Shown here: positions 42,312 through 56,735 of the stretch, piece by piece
Layout of the letters: each line of letters starts with the position of its first letter
Numbering within the stretch: the first letter of the stretch is position 1
Source of the DNA: Trichaptum fuscoviolaceum
Taxonomy: Eukaryota > Basidiomycota > Agaricomycetes > Hymenochaetales > Trichaptaceae
DNA length: 64,000 nt
Assembly: GCA_910574455.1 (NCBI GenBank)
Contig: CAJSYZ010000002.1
Span: forward strand, 1,513,671 to 1,577,670
Direction: 5' to 3'
Translations under genes and position numbers: made by a program
Notes under the pieces: generated by a model
What the model was told of the DNA's origin: nothing
What the model saw: the letters and a program-made list of their open reading frames with translations, nothing else
Databases searched by the model: none

Positions 42312-42793
42312 GATTTACCTGACAGACTACAGTATCTTCAACAACTAGCAGTTTGATGTACACACCTTATTTTTGTACAAAATAATATGTGCGTACCATG
42401 CCGTGTACGATATGTTTCTTTCAGTTTACTCCAGACTACCGAACAGGCGGAGGAGAAAGTTTATTATCATTTCGTTGATTCTTTTACCAGTGCTTTCCCC
42501 ATTTCAGTTTCGACTCATGACTTGTCCAAATGTACTTCAAGTTATGTATACGCCAGCATGTAGGAACGAGCTCAACAGGACTACTTGTACGCACCGTGAC
42601 TGAGGTGTGCTGGGGAACAAGTTAACTCTTGAAGTTCGCCTCAGGCCCTATTATTTTGGCTTGCTCAACCTACTCAAGTTGAACTCTATGTACATGCATA
42701 CCACTATTATACCAGTAATACACAACTATGTATGATAATTTTCGACAGACAGCGGGAGACAGGACCGGAGTAAGCTATACGAAGCTGCCGCTC
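42312..42793. other. Convergent intergenic region before DBP3
   Basis: About 480 bp between two stop codons. Nothing recognisable. A plus ORF at 42373-42603 lacks protein character. Confidence 0.45.
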
Positions 42794-45161
<2,368 letters not shown>

Positions 45162-45468
45162 TTCGTTTTGGCAGTACGGTGAGTGTGCATGCGAGAACAA
45201 GGATGGAATCTCAGGACTTTCCGAGTGTCTTGAAAAACTTGGATGCGCGTTATTTTTGGAATACTAACTTGAAGTTTGCACGTGACTCCGAGTCATCAGT
45301 CGTTTGAGCTTAAGCTAAGTTTAGATCTCACGAACTTCAGACAACTTGACGCCGCCTGTTCTAATACGGGGACGGAACAGCGGCCATTATGCTTTCCGCA
45401 GTGGTATGAATTAAGCATATAAAGGTGCTGCACCTACCAGACTTGATTTTGTGACAAGATTCTTCACC
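45162..45468. promoter_or_regulatory. Divergent promoter region DBP3 / epimerase-like gene
   Basis: 307 bp between opposite start codons. An in-frame ATG 13 codons upstream of the chosen DBP3 start (45200) lies here, so the DBP3 N-terminus could be slightly longer. Confidence 0.55.
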
Positions 45469-46808
45469 ATGTCTAATAAGAACCCTTCGTTCACAACCAG
45501 CCTCGCACTGGGCGAGGCGCCGCCGCGTCCGGGGCAGCAAGTGAGCGCAAGAAAGCCGAGGGTCATCGTGACTGGAGGAAGTGGGAAGCTAGGTCGGTCT
45601 GTAGTCAGGGAGGTCAGTTTCCTTGCGATTGTGGTTCTAGGAGATTGCGAAAGAGCTCTGTTGTCTACGTTTGCTTGCAGCTTGCAGCGCATGGGTGGGA
45701 CGTGATCAACTTCGATCGCGTCCTTTCCCCCGACAAGGAATCAGGGGCATTCTTCGAGCTGCAGATCGAGCTCACTGATATGGGCCAAGTTATGGAAGCG
45801 ATGCAGGAGATAGACATGGTGAGTATACCCTTGTAATACGCGGACAAACGGACAGGCTTACACACGTGGTAGAGATATAGAGGAGTTGATGCTGTTGTTC
45901 ATCTGGCAGCTTTGCCGAACCCCGCGCAAGCACCCAGTAGCACACTGTTCCACACCAACGTGATGAGGTTCGTATTATAGCCTGATCGTAGGGAGTATCT
46001 GACATTGATAGCAGCACATACAATGTCCTTGAGGCGAGCCGGAAGCACGGGATAAAGAACGTTGTCCTAGCGTCATCGGAGACACTGATAGGCATCCCGT
46101 TGCACCCACATCCGCCCGAGAAAGTGCCAATCACAGAAGAGAATGAGCGCCGGCCCGAGTCAGCGTACAGCTTGGGCAAGTTGCTCGGAGAAGAGATGGC
46201 AGAGCAATACGCACGCTGGGACCCAGAGCTGAAAGTTGTGAGCTTGAGGTTCTCTAATGTGAGTATATGCACTGGCCTGGCGGAAACGGGATGCGGCTGA
46301 GAAAGCGGAATGGCAGGTGATGCTGCCGGAAGACTACACGAAATTCGAGACCTGGCAGAACGACCCCTACGTTCGGAGCTGGAAGTGAGTGGAGCAAGCT
46401 TTAAATACTAAGCAAGCGATGGGCTGACCGAGACCGCAGCCTCTGGGGGTATATCGATGCACGGGAGTAAGTTGTTCCCTCGCTCTGTCCTCACTACATA
46501 CTCAGAAATGTCGTTAGTGGTGCCCAAGCTGTCCGCCTGTCGCTTGAGCTGCAACGCACTGGCCACCATGCATACATCATCGCAAACGGCGTATGTCCCT
46601 TCTTCAAAATATAAAACATTGCTGCTTCTGACCGACCGGCGACGACACTCAGAACACCTGCATGCGGATGTCGAACTCGGAGCTGATGGCCACGGTGTTT
46701 CCGAATGTGCCATTCTCGGAGACGGAGGGGAAAAATTCGAGTCTGCTCAGCATTTCAAAGGCCAAAGCCGAGTTGGGTTATGCACCGAGATATGACTTCC
46801 AGATTTAG
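45469..46808 (+). CDS. NAD(P)-dependent epimerase/dehydratase-like protein (extended SDR family), 319 aa
   Basis: Exons: 45469-45612, 45681-45818, 45873-45967, 46012-46258, 46317-46384, 46440-46466 (27 nt), 46506-46590, 46653-46808. The sum is 960 nt. The nucleotide-binding motif is TGGSGKLG (35-42), an acidic pocket residue follows in NFD, VVHLAALP and the catalytic YSLGK (Tyr 178, Lys 182) are present, and a SLRFSNV strand follows. This is the layout of NAD-dependent sugar epimerases and dehydratases. The substrate cannot be told. The C-terminal KAKAELGYAPRYDF is also family-typical. Exons are short, but all joins keep the frame. Confidence 0.87.
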
Positions 46809-46984
46809 TAGTCAATAGGTAGATGCTGTACCTTAAGATGCATCAATGACGTCAGCTGGCCCAGACCGATCGACGGGCTGGACAGGGACCCCGGACAGGA
46901 TAATGCTTATAGTGTTCGTCGTCTGAACTCTGTCGTGGACATCTTCGACACCGTCCTCAACAACGGCCAAGTCGCCTCCCGACA

Positions 46985-49900
46985 ATGGATGACTTCTTCT
47001 CCGCCCCGTCCTTACTCACCGCCGTCGACGTCCACGACGATGACAACGTCGACCAGTTTGCCAAAGCTATTGCAGGAAGATTCAACTCCACCGACCGTCC
47101 CCTCTTCACCACAAGACTCACCCTTGCCCCTTCAACGACGACAGCCGGTGTGGCGACAGAGAAGGCCCACAACGCCTCTGCCCCCTCGCCAACTACGCCG
47201 CCCAACGTCTTTCGTGCTGTCGTCGGAGCTGATAGCAAAGGGCCATCCCAGCCATCTTCGTCACCGGCAACGCCTCTCTCGCGCTTGACTTTGAGCTCAA
47301 TGTCCCCTCGTCCACCTTCCAGCGTGGCTGCATCTACATCGAAGCTGATGGCTCCGCCACTCGACTTCACCGTTGTTACAGCCGTGACATTGCAGCAAGT
47401 CCTCGCAACGCCAAATATTCTCATATTGGACATACGTCCACATTCTGCATACTCTGCTTCCCGCTTACCTCATGCTATCTCGCTTTCCGTCCCGTCGACT
47501 CTCCTCAAGCGCCCGGCTTTCACATTACAGAAGCTGGGGACTATGTTGTCGTCCTCTACTGCCCGTTCTCGCTTTTCCGGATGGAGCAAGGCGTCGCGCA
47601 TTCTTGCTTATGACGCTGATTCAGCTGCCTTGCATGAAGGTTCAAATCTATTAGGGCTGCTTCGTAAATTTCGTGCCGAAGGTTTTAAAGGCGACATCGC
47701 CTGGCTGCAGGGTGGTATTCAAAGCTTGTGGAGGGATCGACGCCAGTGGGTCGACGAGGGGCCTGTGTCTGAAGATGAGGAAGAATATGAGTCACCTTCT
47801 TTTCTTCGCGCAGGCGACCTCCCTAAGACTGCATTTCAGCATGCTTCGACAACAACAATTCATACTCGAGGAAAGGCGAACTCAAGCCCAACTGCGTTTT
47901 TTGGCCCCTCTGGCCTCGCCAAGTCTACAAGTGTCAATTCGCAGCCAAACAATCAAACCACACCCATGTTGCGTATGGCAGCAAATCCCTTCTACGACAA
48001 TATCCGGCAAAACATAGAACTGTCACAAGGGATTACCGATCGTATACCCCTTCGTCTATCGCCGACGGTCGCTGCAAGAACACGAGAGTTGCCGTTCCCC
48101 TGGCTTCGAGAAATTGCAGAGACTGCCGGTCGGGACGAAGGAACCGAAGCCCTTGCAATGCAGTTTTACCGTATTGAACTTGGTGAACAACGGCGAATGC
48201 AAGGCATTATGGCCCATCATTCTACTCAAAGTGGCATTGCAGAGGAAGTGGCAGGAAATGTGACAGCAGAGAAGGAAAAGGAGACTTCACCATTCCCATT
48301 CAGCATAACAGCAGGAGTGGAAAAGGGTACGAAGAACAGGTACTTGTCTTTTTTTTATTTCCCATCCACGTCTCTAATACGTCCATTCATAGGTATCGCA
48401 ATATATGGCCGTTTGAGCACGCGCGAGTCCGACTCAAATCCCAAGAACACGATGATTATGTGAATGCGTCCTTCGTTCAACCACTGGGAACCCGACGTCG
48501 GTACATCGCCACTCAAGGCCCCCTTCCTTCTACCTTTACTGACTTTTGGACGTGAGTGTGTCTTTATTGGCTGTTCATCAGAGTTACTGAAAGCGATTCA
48601 ATTACTCAGGATTGTGTGGGAACAACGAGTGCAAGTGATTGTGATGTTGACGAAGCAGTTCGAAGGAGGAACAATAAAGTGTGGCAACTATTGGGCAGAT
48701 GGTCAATATGGCCCGTATCAGCTGAAGTGCGTTTCTACTTCTGGCGCAAAGGATGAAGAAGATCCAGGTGGTCTCAACCGCATAGGCTCCACAAGTGGTG
48801 GCTTCTTTGCCCTTAATCCCTTGGATTGGAAAGAAAACAAAGTAGGAGAAGATGACAAACACAATCATACGATATGTCGCAAGTTCGAGTTGAGCCATGC
48901 TGCTTATCCGCATAAAAAGCCTCGAATTATCACGCAACTGCAGTATCTCGGATGGCCAGACATGAATGTTCCGGCTACACCGAAAGGTCTCTTAAGCTTC
49001 ATGCGTCAGGTCGACGAGCTCGTAGATCAGACGAACGCGGAACCGGATAGCGAGGACGATACTCGAAAAAGCAGACCAGCATTACTTCATTGTTCAGCTG
49101 GAGTTGGACGCACTGGTGCCTTTATTGTGATCGACGCTGTCCTCGACGGTGTGCGTCGTGAGCTGCGACGGACGATTGCTGAGCTGAAGAAGAATAGAGC
49201 TAAAACGCATAAAGATTCCGAGTCGAATGAGGAGATTCGAAGTCTGGATGCTATGGACGTTGATATAAGCACTGCACCTGCAACTCACACAATGTCATCG
49301 TTTCCAACGGCGTCGTCTTCGGTCTCTTTCTCAAAATCAATTGAATCGACGCCGCGAACCGCACGCACTCCATCTAATAGCTTGCTTTCTATGACGGGAC
49401 TTTCAGAGCCGTCAGGGCCGTCGCAAGAAGGAAATGAAAAATCTTCTGTGACTGATACTACAGCTTCTTCCGCCTTTTCAAGTGCCCCGCTTAGTTCTTA
49501 TAAAACATCCTGCGCAGCACAGATGAATGAAACGACTCTACTACCTTCAGAATCTTCGAGTCCTTTCCGGTCTATGCAACTGGCTATGACTTCGAGACGG
49601 TCGCTTGCGCAAGCTTCTGACATGGCCGGGAAAAGGACTACGACGCGTCGTGTCCTCGCAGACTTTACCGTTGCAGATGCGGACTCCATGTTCACGAGTG
49701 CAGCACTCAATCCTGCCTTCGCGATGGATGTCGAGAGCATCCAGCCGCAGAGCAAGCCGTTTACCAGTAGCAGTAGCTCAGGAGAGGGCAGCGCGAGTGG
49801 TGGAGATCTCGCTAGTTCCAGCTCTGCCTCAGGATCAAGCGGCCGTAACAGGCATTTGCCATCAGCAGTTGGCAAACTATTAACTTCGGAAGATGTACCA

Positions 49901-50923
49901 GGGCCTATCGATCAGTCTGATTCTGACTCTTTCATCCCGGTACGATTATCTTTAAAGAGTCGAAATGACGACGGTTCTGGTAGTAGGAGCGAAAGCGGAG
50001 AAGGAGGACCAAGTACATCTGGAGGTAGCGTTAGCGCTGGCGACTATTCCTCCGCGTCATCCTCGGGTATCAGGAGCTCTTCGATATCAAGCGGCCCTTA
50101 CGCAGCGTCTGCGTTATGCATAACGTCATCCTCTAACGGTGCACAAGCACACTTTGATGACTCACCCCATGCACACCCGCACCATCTCTTGAGAGGTGTG
50201 ATGCACAAACCGAGTCTTTTGGCGCCGAAACCGAGGCTCCCAGTGCATCCGTCAGACCTTTTAGAATCATCGGGGACTCCCTCAGTGAATGCTCTACCAT
50301 CACGCTTGAGACTGGAAAGTAAAAGTTCGTCCACGTCCCTGTCATCGACTGAAGAGTCTTCAACATTGTTCCCATCATCTGCTCACCGCGAGTCATCGGA
50401 AACTCTTCTATCTACCCATGACTCTGAGTCTCCAGAACCCGGCGAGCAGCCCAAGCCAGAGATGCGCCATTTAGCGGGAACATCCTTCGATTATGTCGTA
50501 CCCAGGAATTTACACGGAGACGATTCGCCACCTCTCTTGTCCTCTTTAGAAGAGCCAATCCGAGAGATCCTGGAAGACATGAGAGAGCAGCGCATGAGTT
50601 TATGTCAAAGTTTGCGGCAATACGTCTTCGTTCACAATGCAATCATCGAGGGAGCGTTGCAAATTGCAGACGAGGAACGCCGCCGTGCTGGAATCAACGA
50701 CCTGAACCTGTCTTGTGGAATGCAAAGTGAATCAGTCGAGAGCATTGCGTCTCAATCATCATCACAGACGACTGGAAAGAGAGGAGCCAGCCCTACTGAG
50801 CTTCCGAAGGAGGATAAGAAGGGCGATGTTGCGTTAGCCAAACGTCCAAGTATCAAACGCGGGAAAAGCCTTAGTGCGAGTAGTTGTGGAAGTTCAACGG
50901 GAGAAACTGGGTTATCGTGTTGA
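46985..50923 (+). CDS. Rhodanese-domain protein tyrosine phosphatase (PTP2/PTP3/Pyp-like MAP kinase phosphatase), 1275 aa
   Basis: Exons: 46985-48339, 48393-48551, 48610-50923. A rhodanese (CDC25-like) domain lies at about 123-260 (ILILDIRPHSAYSASRLPHA, DIAWLQGGIQSLW). Its active loop lacks the usual Cys (LAYDADS), so it probably serves for docking. The tyrosine phosphatase domain at about 400-690 has the NxxYRNIWPFEHARV entry, DYVNASFV, GWPD loop (about 620) and the catalytic HCSAGVGRTG (Cys about 665). A 550-residue Ser-rich tail follows. Yeast Ptp2/Ptp3 share the rhodanese plus phosphatase plan and dephosphorylate Hog1 and other MAP kinases. The Ser-rich tail is longer than in yeast. Confidence 0.9.
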
Positions 50924-51268
50924 CCTGATATCACCTCCAACTGCACTCTTAAGCTATATCTGTATGCGACGGTTTCCACTTGAGCCGTCTATGCTTATCT
51001 TCCTCCCTTCTCATTTTTATCCATCTTCATTCTCGCATAAATGCTCAATCAATATAGGTAACAACAAAACCGGTATCTTTTGCATCACCACTCACATGCA
51101 CACATGTAACATATAGCAAACTCCATAATGTATTACAATAGTAATTTGTGACGAATCTACAACTGTATTGCTACACGGTAAAGGGGAAAAGAAAGAAAAA
51201 AGAGAGAAAGAGAAAGCATTGCGAAAGCACATAGAATACTGAATGGGGACGAGAAGATGGCATTGGAA
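50924..51268. other. Convergent intergenic region, phosphatase / SNF2 genes
   Basis: About 345 bp with a purine-rich run near 51180-51215. No gene seen. Confidence 0.45.
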
Positions 51269-54200
51269 TTAGTCGTCTTCACTTGGAGTAAGATACTCGT
51301 CATCGTCACTCAATATTTGTTTCGAGTTGCGCCCACTATTTCGACGAACAGGTCCAGGCTTGTCGTCCTCGTCCATTGGCGTAGACGCAGAAGCTGTCGT
51401 TGGACCACTCGGCGCAGGATCAGCTCCAGGAAGACCCGACCCAATAGTCAGACGGTTGAAGACTTCGTTGAAGACTTTTTCCATCTCGTCTGCATCTATG
51501 TAAACGAACGAGCCTTCCATGTTGTATGTGCGGGCGTTGTTGAACATTAGTCTCCACTCATCACGATACATCTGGACATCCTTGTAGTAATTGGTCTGAG
51601 CTCGTTTGCGTAGGTGCGACATCGCAATTGGGTGAGCAATCATTTGATAGTAATCTGGATACTCCTAAAAATGCAACATTAAAACCATGCTAAAAGAAGA
51701 TGAAGGAAGACATACTCGTTTATCCGGAGGTTCTTTAAACAGTTCCCACCTACGCCGCCCTGTATCAGGGTCTTCACATGCCTGAACAGCTTTGTAACAT
51801 TCATTGAATACTTTTTTCATTCTTTCCCGAACTGCAGGGTTGAGCTCGGCAGCTTTCTTGCGACGTTTCTAAAAGTTGATTATTGAATTATTAGTAGTAG
51901 CGCATATGAAGTGATAACATGTCTCATACTGAGTCCCGTATATCATCGTCATCATCAATAACCGACGGTGTGACCGAAGCAGCCTTCCCGACACGCTTTC
52001 GCTTGCCGTTGACAGGGAGATCATAGTCGACTTCAACGACCGGATTCTTCGGAGGTCGTCCTTTTTTCTTACGGTTGCGTGTCTCCTCAATGGCTGGGGA
52101 GTTGCGCGATGACTGTCCTTCACCATCTCGCATAAGTTTGTTCGCTGCTCTGCGCTGAGCCTTTTCACGAGACCGCTCAATTACGTCTTGAATGTCTTCC
52201 TCGCCTTCTAGCGCCTATTAAATTCATTTATTAGCACCATACGGGATTGACAAACAGAGCAGGAGAGGACAAACCATTGCCCATGCGTCATCAGATAAGC
52301 CATCGTTATAAGTAACAATATTTCGTCGACGATGCCCACGGCCCTCCATCTCCTCGTCAAGCGTCGACACTTCGAAAAAGTCATCGTTGCGGTAACATTC
52401 TGGGAGTTCCTCAAGTTGTATAAGAGGTTGGGGCGGAGGTCCGTGACGCCCAGCAAGTTGCCAAGCGTTCTTCTGGTCACGAAGTCTTTGTATATCCATG
52501 TCCTTGAATATCTCAATCTCCTTATCATCACGAGCAATAATTTCATTGATCTCGTCGTCGTTCATATCACCAGACTCTTCATTGTCCTCTTCCTGATCGG
52601 CCTCAAGGATTGAGCGCTAATGGAGTAGTTAATATTTACAACTGGCATCGCATTCACTACCTTCCAAACAACATACCAAGAATTCCTCCTGCTCTTCTTG
52701 GGTTGATTTGTTATCGAAACGACCGGCTTGGATGACTTTATCGTCGATATCGAGCTTATATCGAGCACGAGCATACATAGCTTCCTCCACGCTCTTCTCT
52801 GTGATAAACCGCAGAATACGGACAGCTTTTGTCTGACCTATACGATGCGCTCGATCTTGCGCCTGAAGATCGGCATGAGGATTCCAGTCCGAATCGAAGC
52901 TAAGGAATTCAGCAATTAGTAAAAGTGGTGAAATTGAGCAACGAAGAGCCTACATAATAACAGTATCAGCGCTCTGCAAGTTCAATCCTAAGCCACCCGC
53001 TCTCGTTGACAAGATGAAAACTTGAATCTCGGAATCCTTAGCATTAAAGGCATTCACATAGGATGCACGTTCTTCTGTCTTCGTACCACCGTCCAGGCGA
53101 AGATATTTGAATCCCATAACCTTAAGGAAGTCTTCCATAATGTCCATGACCTTGGTCATCTGGAAGAAGATCAAAACCTACACCAGATAGCTGTCATTAG
53201 CATGCATATATCATACGGACCGGGCAGACACGTACTCTGTGGCCAGTATGGAAGAACTTAGGAAGGATGCGATTCAAAAGCTCAAACTTGCCAGCCACAC
53301 GCCAAATAGTTTCGTCAATCATACCGCCCGGATTGATTTTGTCTTCAACGCTCTCAAACAAAAACGGATGTTGACAGATCTTTCGAAGCTGCATAAGCTC
53401 ATTGCTCAATCCCTTTACACCACCGCCAGTTTTGCTGTAGATATATATAATGATTAGATAAACCGGGTCTCACATATGTATTTGACTTACCCTTTAGCAT
53501 CCTTCCCATCCGCGATCATCTTATATTTCTTCATCTGCTTGTATAACTGTGCTTGCAACGCACTCATGCGAATTTTGATGATCTTCTCCACCTTATCCGG
53601 CAACTCGGATTCCACATCCTTTTTAAGACGTCGAAGCAAGAACGGTCGGAGAACCTTATGCAAACGACGGATAATAAGTAATGTCTCCTCTTCGTTCAAC
53701 TCAATCTTATCCGATGACCCTGAGTTCGCAAAGGGCGTGTTAAACCATTCGTCAAAGGACTTAACGGAGTTGAAGATCTTGGGAAGGACGAAATTGAGGA
53801 TAGACCACAATTCCGTTAAATTATTCTGTAAAGGTGTTCCCGTCAAAATGAGACGGAAGCGGGAGTGATAGTACTGTGTAAGCGTCTGGGCTAGCTTGGA
53901 ATTCGTATTCTTCATACGATGTCCCTCATCTGATATTCACTCAATTCATGGAGACCGGAAGAGACAAGCGCATTACTCACCAATTATCATATGCACCCAC
54001 TTAATCTTGCTCAGCGCAGGACGGTCCTTGATGATGTACTCATACGTTGTCAACAGAACCTGGAACTGGCCCACCCGAAGATCGTTTTGCAAAGCGCGGC
54101 GTTGCAGAGGATTGCCCTTGTATGAGATCGTGCGCACAGCCGGAGCCCACTTCGCGAACTCAGCCGTCCAGTTTGTCATAGTAGATAGAGGAACGATGAC

Positions 54201-56422
54201 GAGATAGGGTCCACGTTGTTTCTTTACTTCAATGAGGAAGGTGATGAGAGAGATAGTTTGAATCGTCTTCCCAAGTCCCTATAGCGAAAGCTTAGCAAGT
54301 TCTGAATCTGCAGATATATGGAAACGAACCATTTCGTCTGCGAGAACGCCATTAAGCCTATTATTGTATAGACTAACCATCCACTGGAGGCCCTTCAGCT
54401 GATACTCCTTCAATGTCCCACCAACCAATATAGACGGTTGCCGTGTTATTTTTTCCGTGATCCTATGTGCAACCGCATAGTAATCCACCTTTGTCCTCTC
54501 ATCAGGATCCACTACCTTCTGCGCGCCAAACATCGTCTCGTCGGCAGGTCCCTCCTCCGGATTCAGGATAGGGACATCTTTATGTACATCGTCATTCTGT
54601 TGCTCGATAACGGCTTGCGCGAGCGAGTCAAGGTAAGTGTCAGTCTGCCTGAGCAAATGCGTGATACGAGTGTCCTTCGCTGTGTCGATGAGCTTCATGT
54701 ACGCCTCCTCATCGTCAGCTTTGAGTGCCTTCAAACGTTCCTTTGAGATACGTTCAATGCGCTTCGCTTCCTCCTTCTCGGTGAAGGCATGCAAGCTTTG
54801 AACGGCACGACCAAGTTTTAATATACGATCCTGGTTTGCACGATTAGTGTTTATCATATCACGACCATGATTGCAGATAACCGCGAGCTGTTCCAGGTGT
54901 TTTTGCTTCGCGCGACGTTCACGGTCCGAGCGTTGTTTGCGCTCAAGAGACTCAGTCATCCGAGCGTCGCGAATTGTTGGACGACGGGGACGACGGAAAT
55001 CCTTACGGTCAAGCGGTAAAAGAGATCCGTGAGCAAGCCGTTCAACAATCTGTGCACGGAGCGCACGCTGTTTCTCCCGGACACGAAGTGCTTTGAGTTC
55101 AATGACTGCGCGTAGTTTGCCATGCGCATTTGGAGCGAGGAGTAATTCTTTGGAAGGATGCAGTATCGAGTCCAACGTTGGTTCCTTAGCACGTAGATGT
55201 GCCATTCCGTTATTTTCCTTTGATGAGTCGTCCGTGTTCTCACTATCCGGAGGTACGTCAGGTTCCAGACCACCTTCACCAACAGTCGCTGGCATAATCG
55301 ACAGTTCGCGGATACGTTGTTCGATGCGAGCGTCAACAAACCGATTTCGCTCCGATATGATTTGGTGGGGATCAAGACCAGCAGGCATGATAGATGGCAC
55401 CAGTAGTCGTTGCAGTCGGGTAGCCCACATAGCAGCTTGGGCTGGTGTGATGCCTTCAGGTCGTTTGAGATGAGTGAAGGGGTTCACGTAGGCATTGTAC
55501 GGATAGATGCCTGAATTGACATCATCCTCTAGGAAAGGTCCCGCTGGCATATCGATAGCTGTCTCCTGCTCCTCTGCCTTTACCTCTGCATTGTCTGCAG
55601 TAGCAGGGTCCGTAGTTGGTACACCTGACGATGCAGTTTCGGGCTGCTCACTGCCAGCCTTGCTGATTTTCACTGCAGCATCAACTATGCGAGAGGGAAC
55701 ATCAGGTCCTTGAAGGAGCTTCTCAAGATCTTGTATAACACCATTCTGCGGATGCAAGGCTCGTTGAATACTCTCGGGTACTGGGCAACCTCGAGAAATG
55801 AGTTTGAAAGCATGTATTTGGACCTTTATGGCGCTGATTTGCTCTTGCGTGAACGCTACTGGAGATTGTGGTGAGGGAGGGTATGCTTGGTTTGGGACAG
55901 GGCCTGATGCAAGTGCATTGGCAGCAGGTGCTATCCCATTAGGCTGAGGTATATGGCCATTAGTGTGAGATGGCTGTTGGAACTGGTCTGTCGGTACAGC
56001 ATCGCCATTTATTGACAATTGATGGTCTACAAAAGTACGAAGGCATGTCAAAATCGGAACTGAGAGAAGAAGGGATGATGAAACGCACTCTGAGGTTGAT
56101 GCATAAACTGAACGTTCTGGACATTGTTGGCTGCTTGGACGTTCTGAATAAACTTGAGTATCTTGTCCAGCTCGGGAGATGTCTCCGGTGTATGTCCTTG
56201 TTGGTGTAACAGGTTCGCGCGCTATGGGTGGCAAGAGAAATGAGTGTCATATCTATGAAAAGGCGGAGGATAGATGCGGACCTGGAATAGCTGCATCATA
56301 CGCTCACGAGGAAAGTCAGGCCGCATCTGCCTCTGCGGGGCGAACCCGTTCTGTTGCGGCATGAGGGGGTTGCCATTTGGCATCGGGTTGTGAGCTAGCG
56401 CTGGTTGGCCCAACGACGCCAT
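51269..56422 (-). CDS. SNF2/STH1 (Brahma-type) chromatin-remodelling ATPase, 1509 aa
   Basis: Exons on the minus strand: 56422-56282, 56221-56089, 56026-54330, 54278-53981, 53929-53491, 53434-53236, 53177-52954, 52899-52677, 52616-52275, 52214-51930, 51868-51716, 51664-51269. The order of domains is that of SWI/SNF or RSC catalytic subunits: QLQ ([19 protein letters not shown], about 145-180), HSA (about 400-475), ATPase with DEMGLGKT (about 655) and DEGH (757-760), second lobe ending [14 protein letters not shown] (about 1060), SnAC region, A/T-hook-like KKKGRPPKN, and a C-terminal bromodomain (about 1330-1440; [16 protein letters not shown]). It slides or evicts nucleosomes. Sequence alone does not separate the SNF2 from the STH1 paralogue. 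Confidence 0.95.
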
Positions 56423-56735
56423 CGTTGTGCGCGGCGGCGACGAGGCGGGGGAGAGGCGTCGGGAGGCGGGAAAGAGCAGGGACGGGACGCGTCTGTAGTG
56501 ACACTAAATTGGCGGTGGAGGAACGCGAGCGCGGACTTGTGTAACAAACAAACTCGACCTCTCCCTTACCGCTCGTCAGATACCACGCTGACGAACATCC
56601 TCTCTCTTCCGCAGGTGGCAGTGCATATTCGAGCTCCGTCAAAACTTGAATACAGTCCCACGCCACACACGCCGTCACGACGGACGCGTCAAACCAAGTC
56701 GCGTCTGCCATTCTTCTACGCGTCACTTCTCCAAA
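56423..56735. promoter_or_regulatory. Divergent promoter region SNF2 / KU80
   Basis: 313 bp between opposite start codons. No specific motif assigned. Confidence 0.55.
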
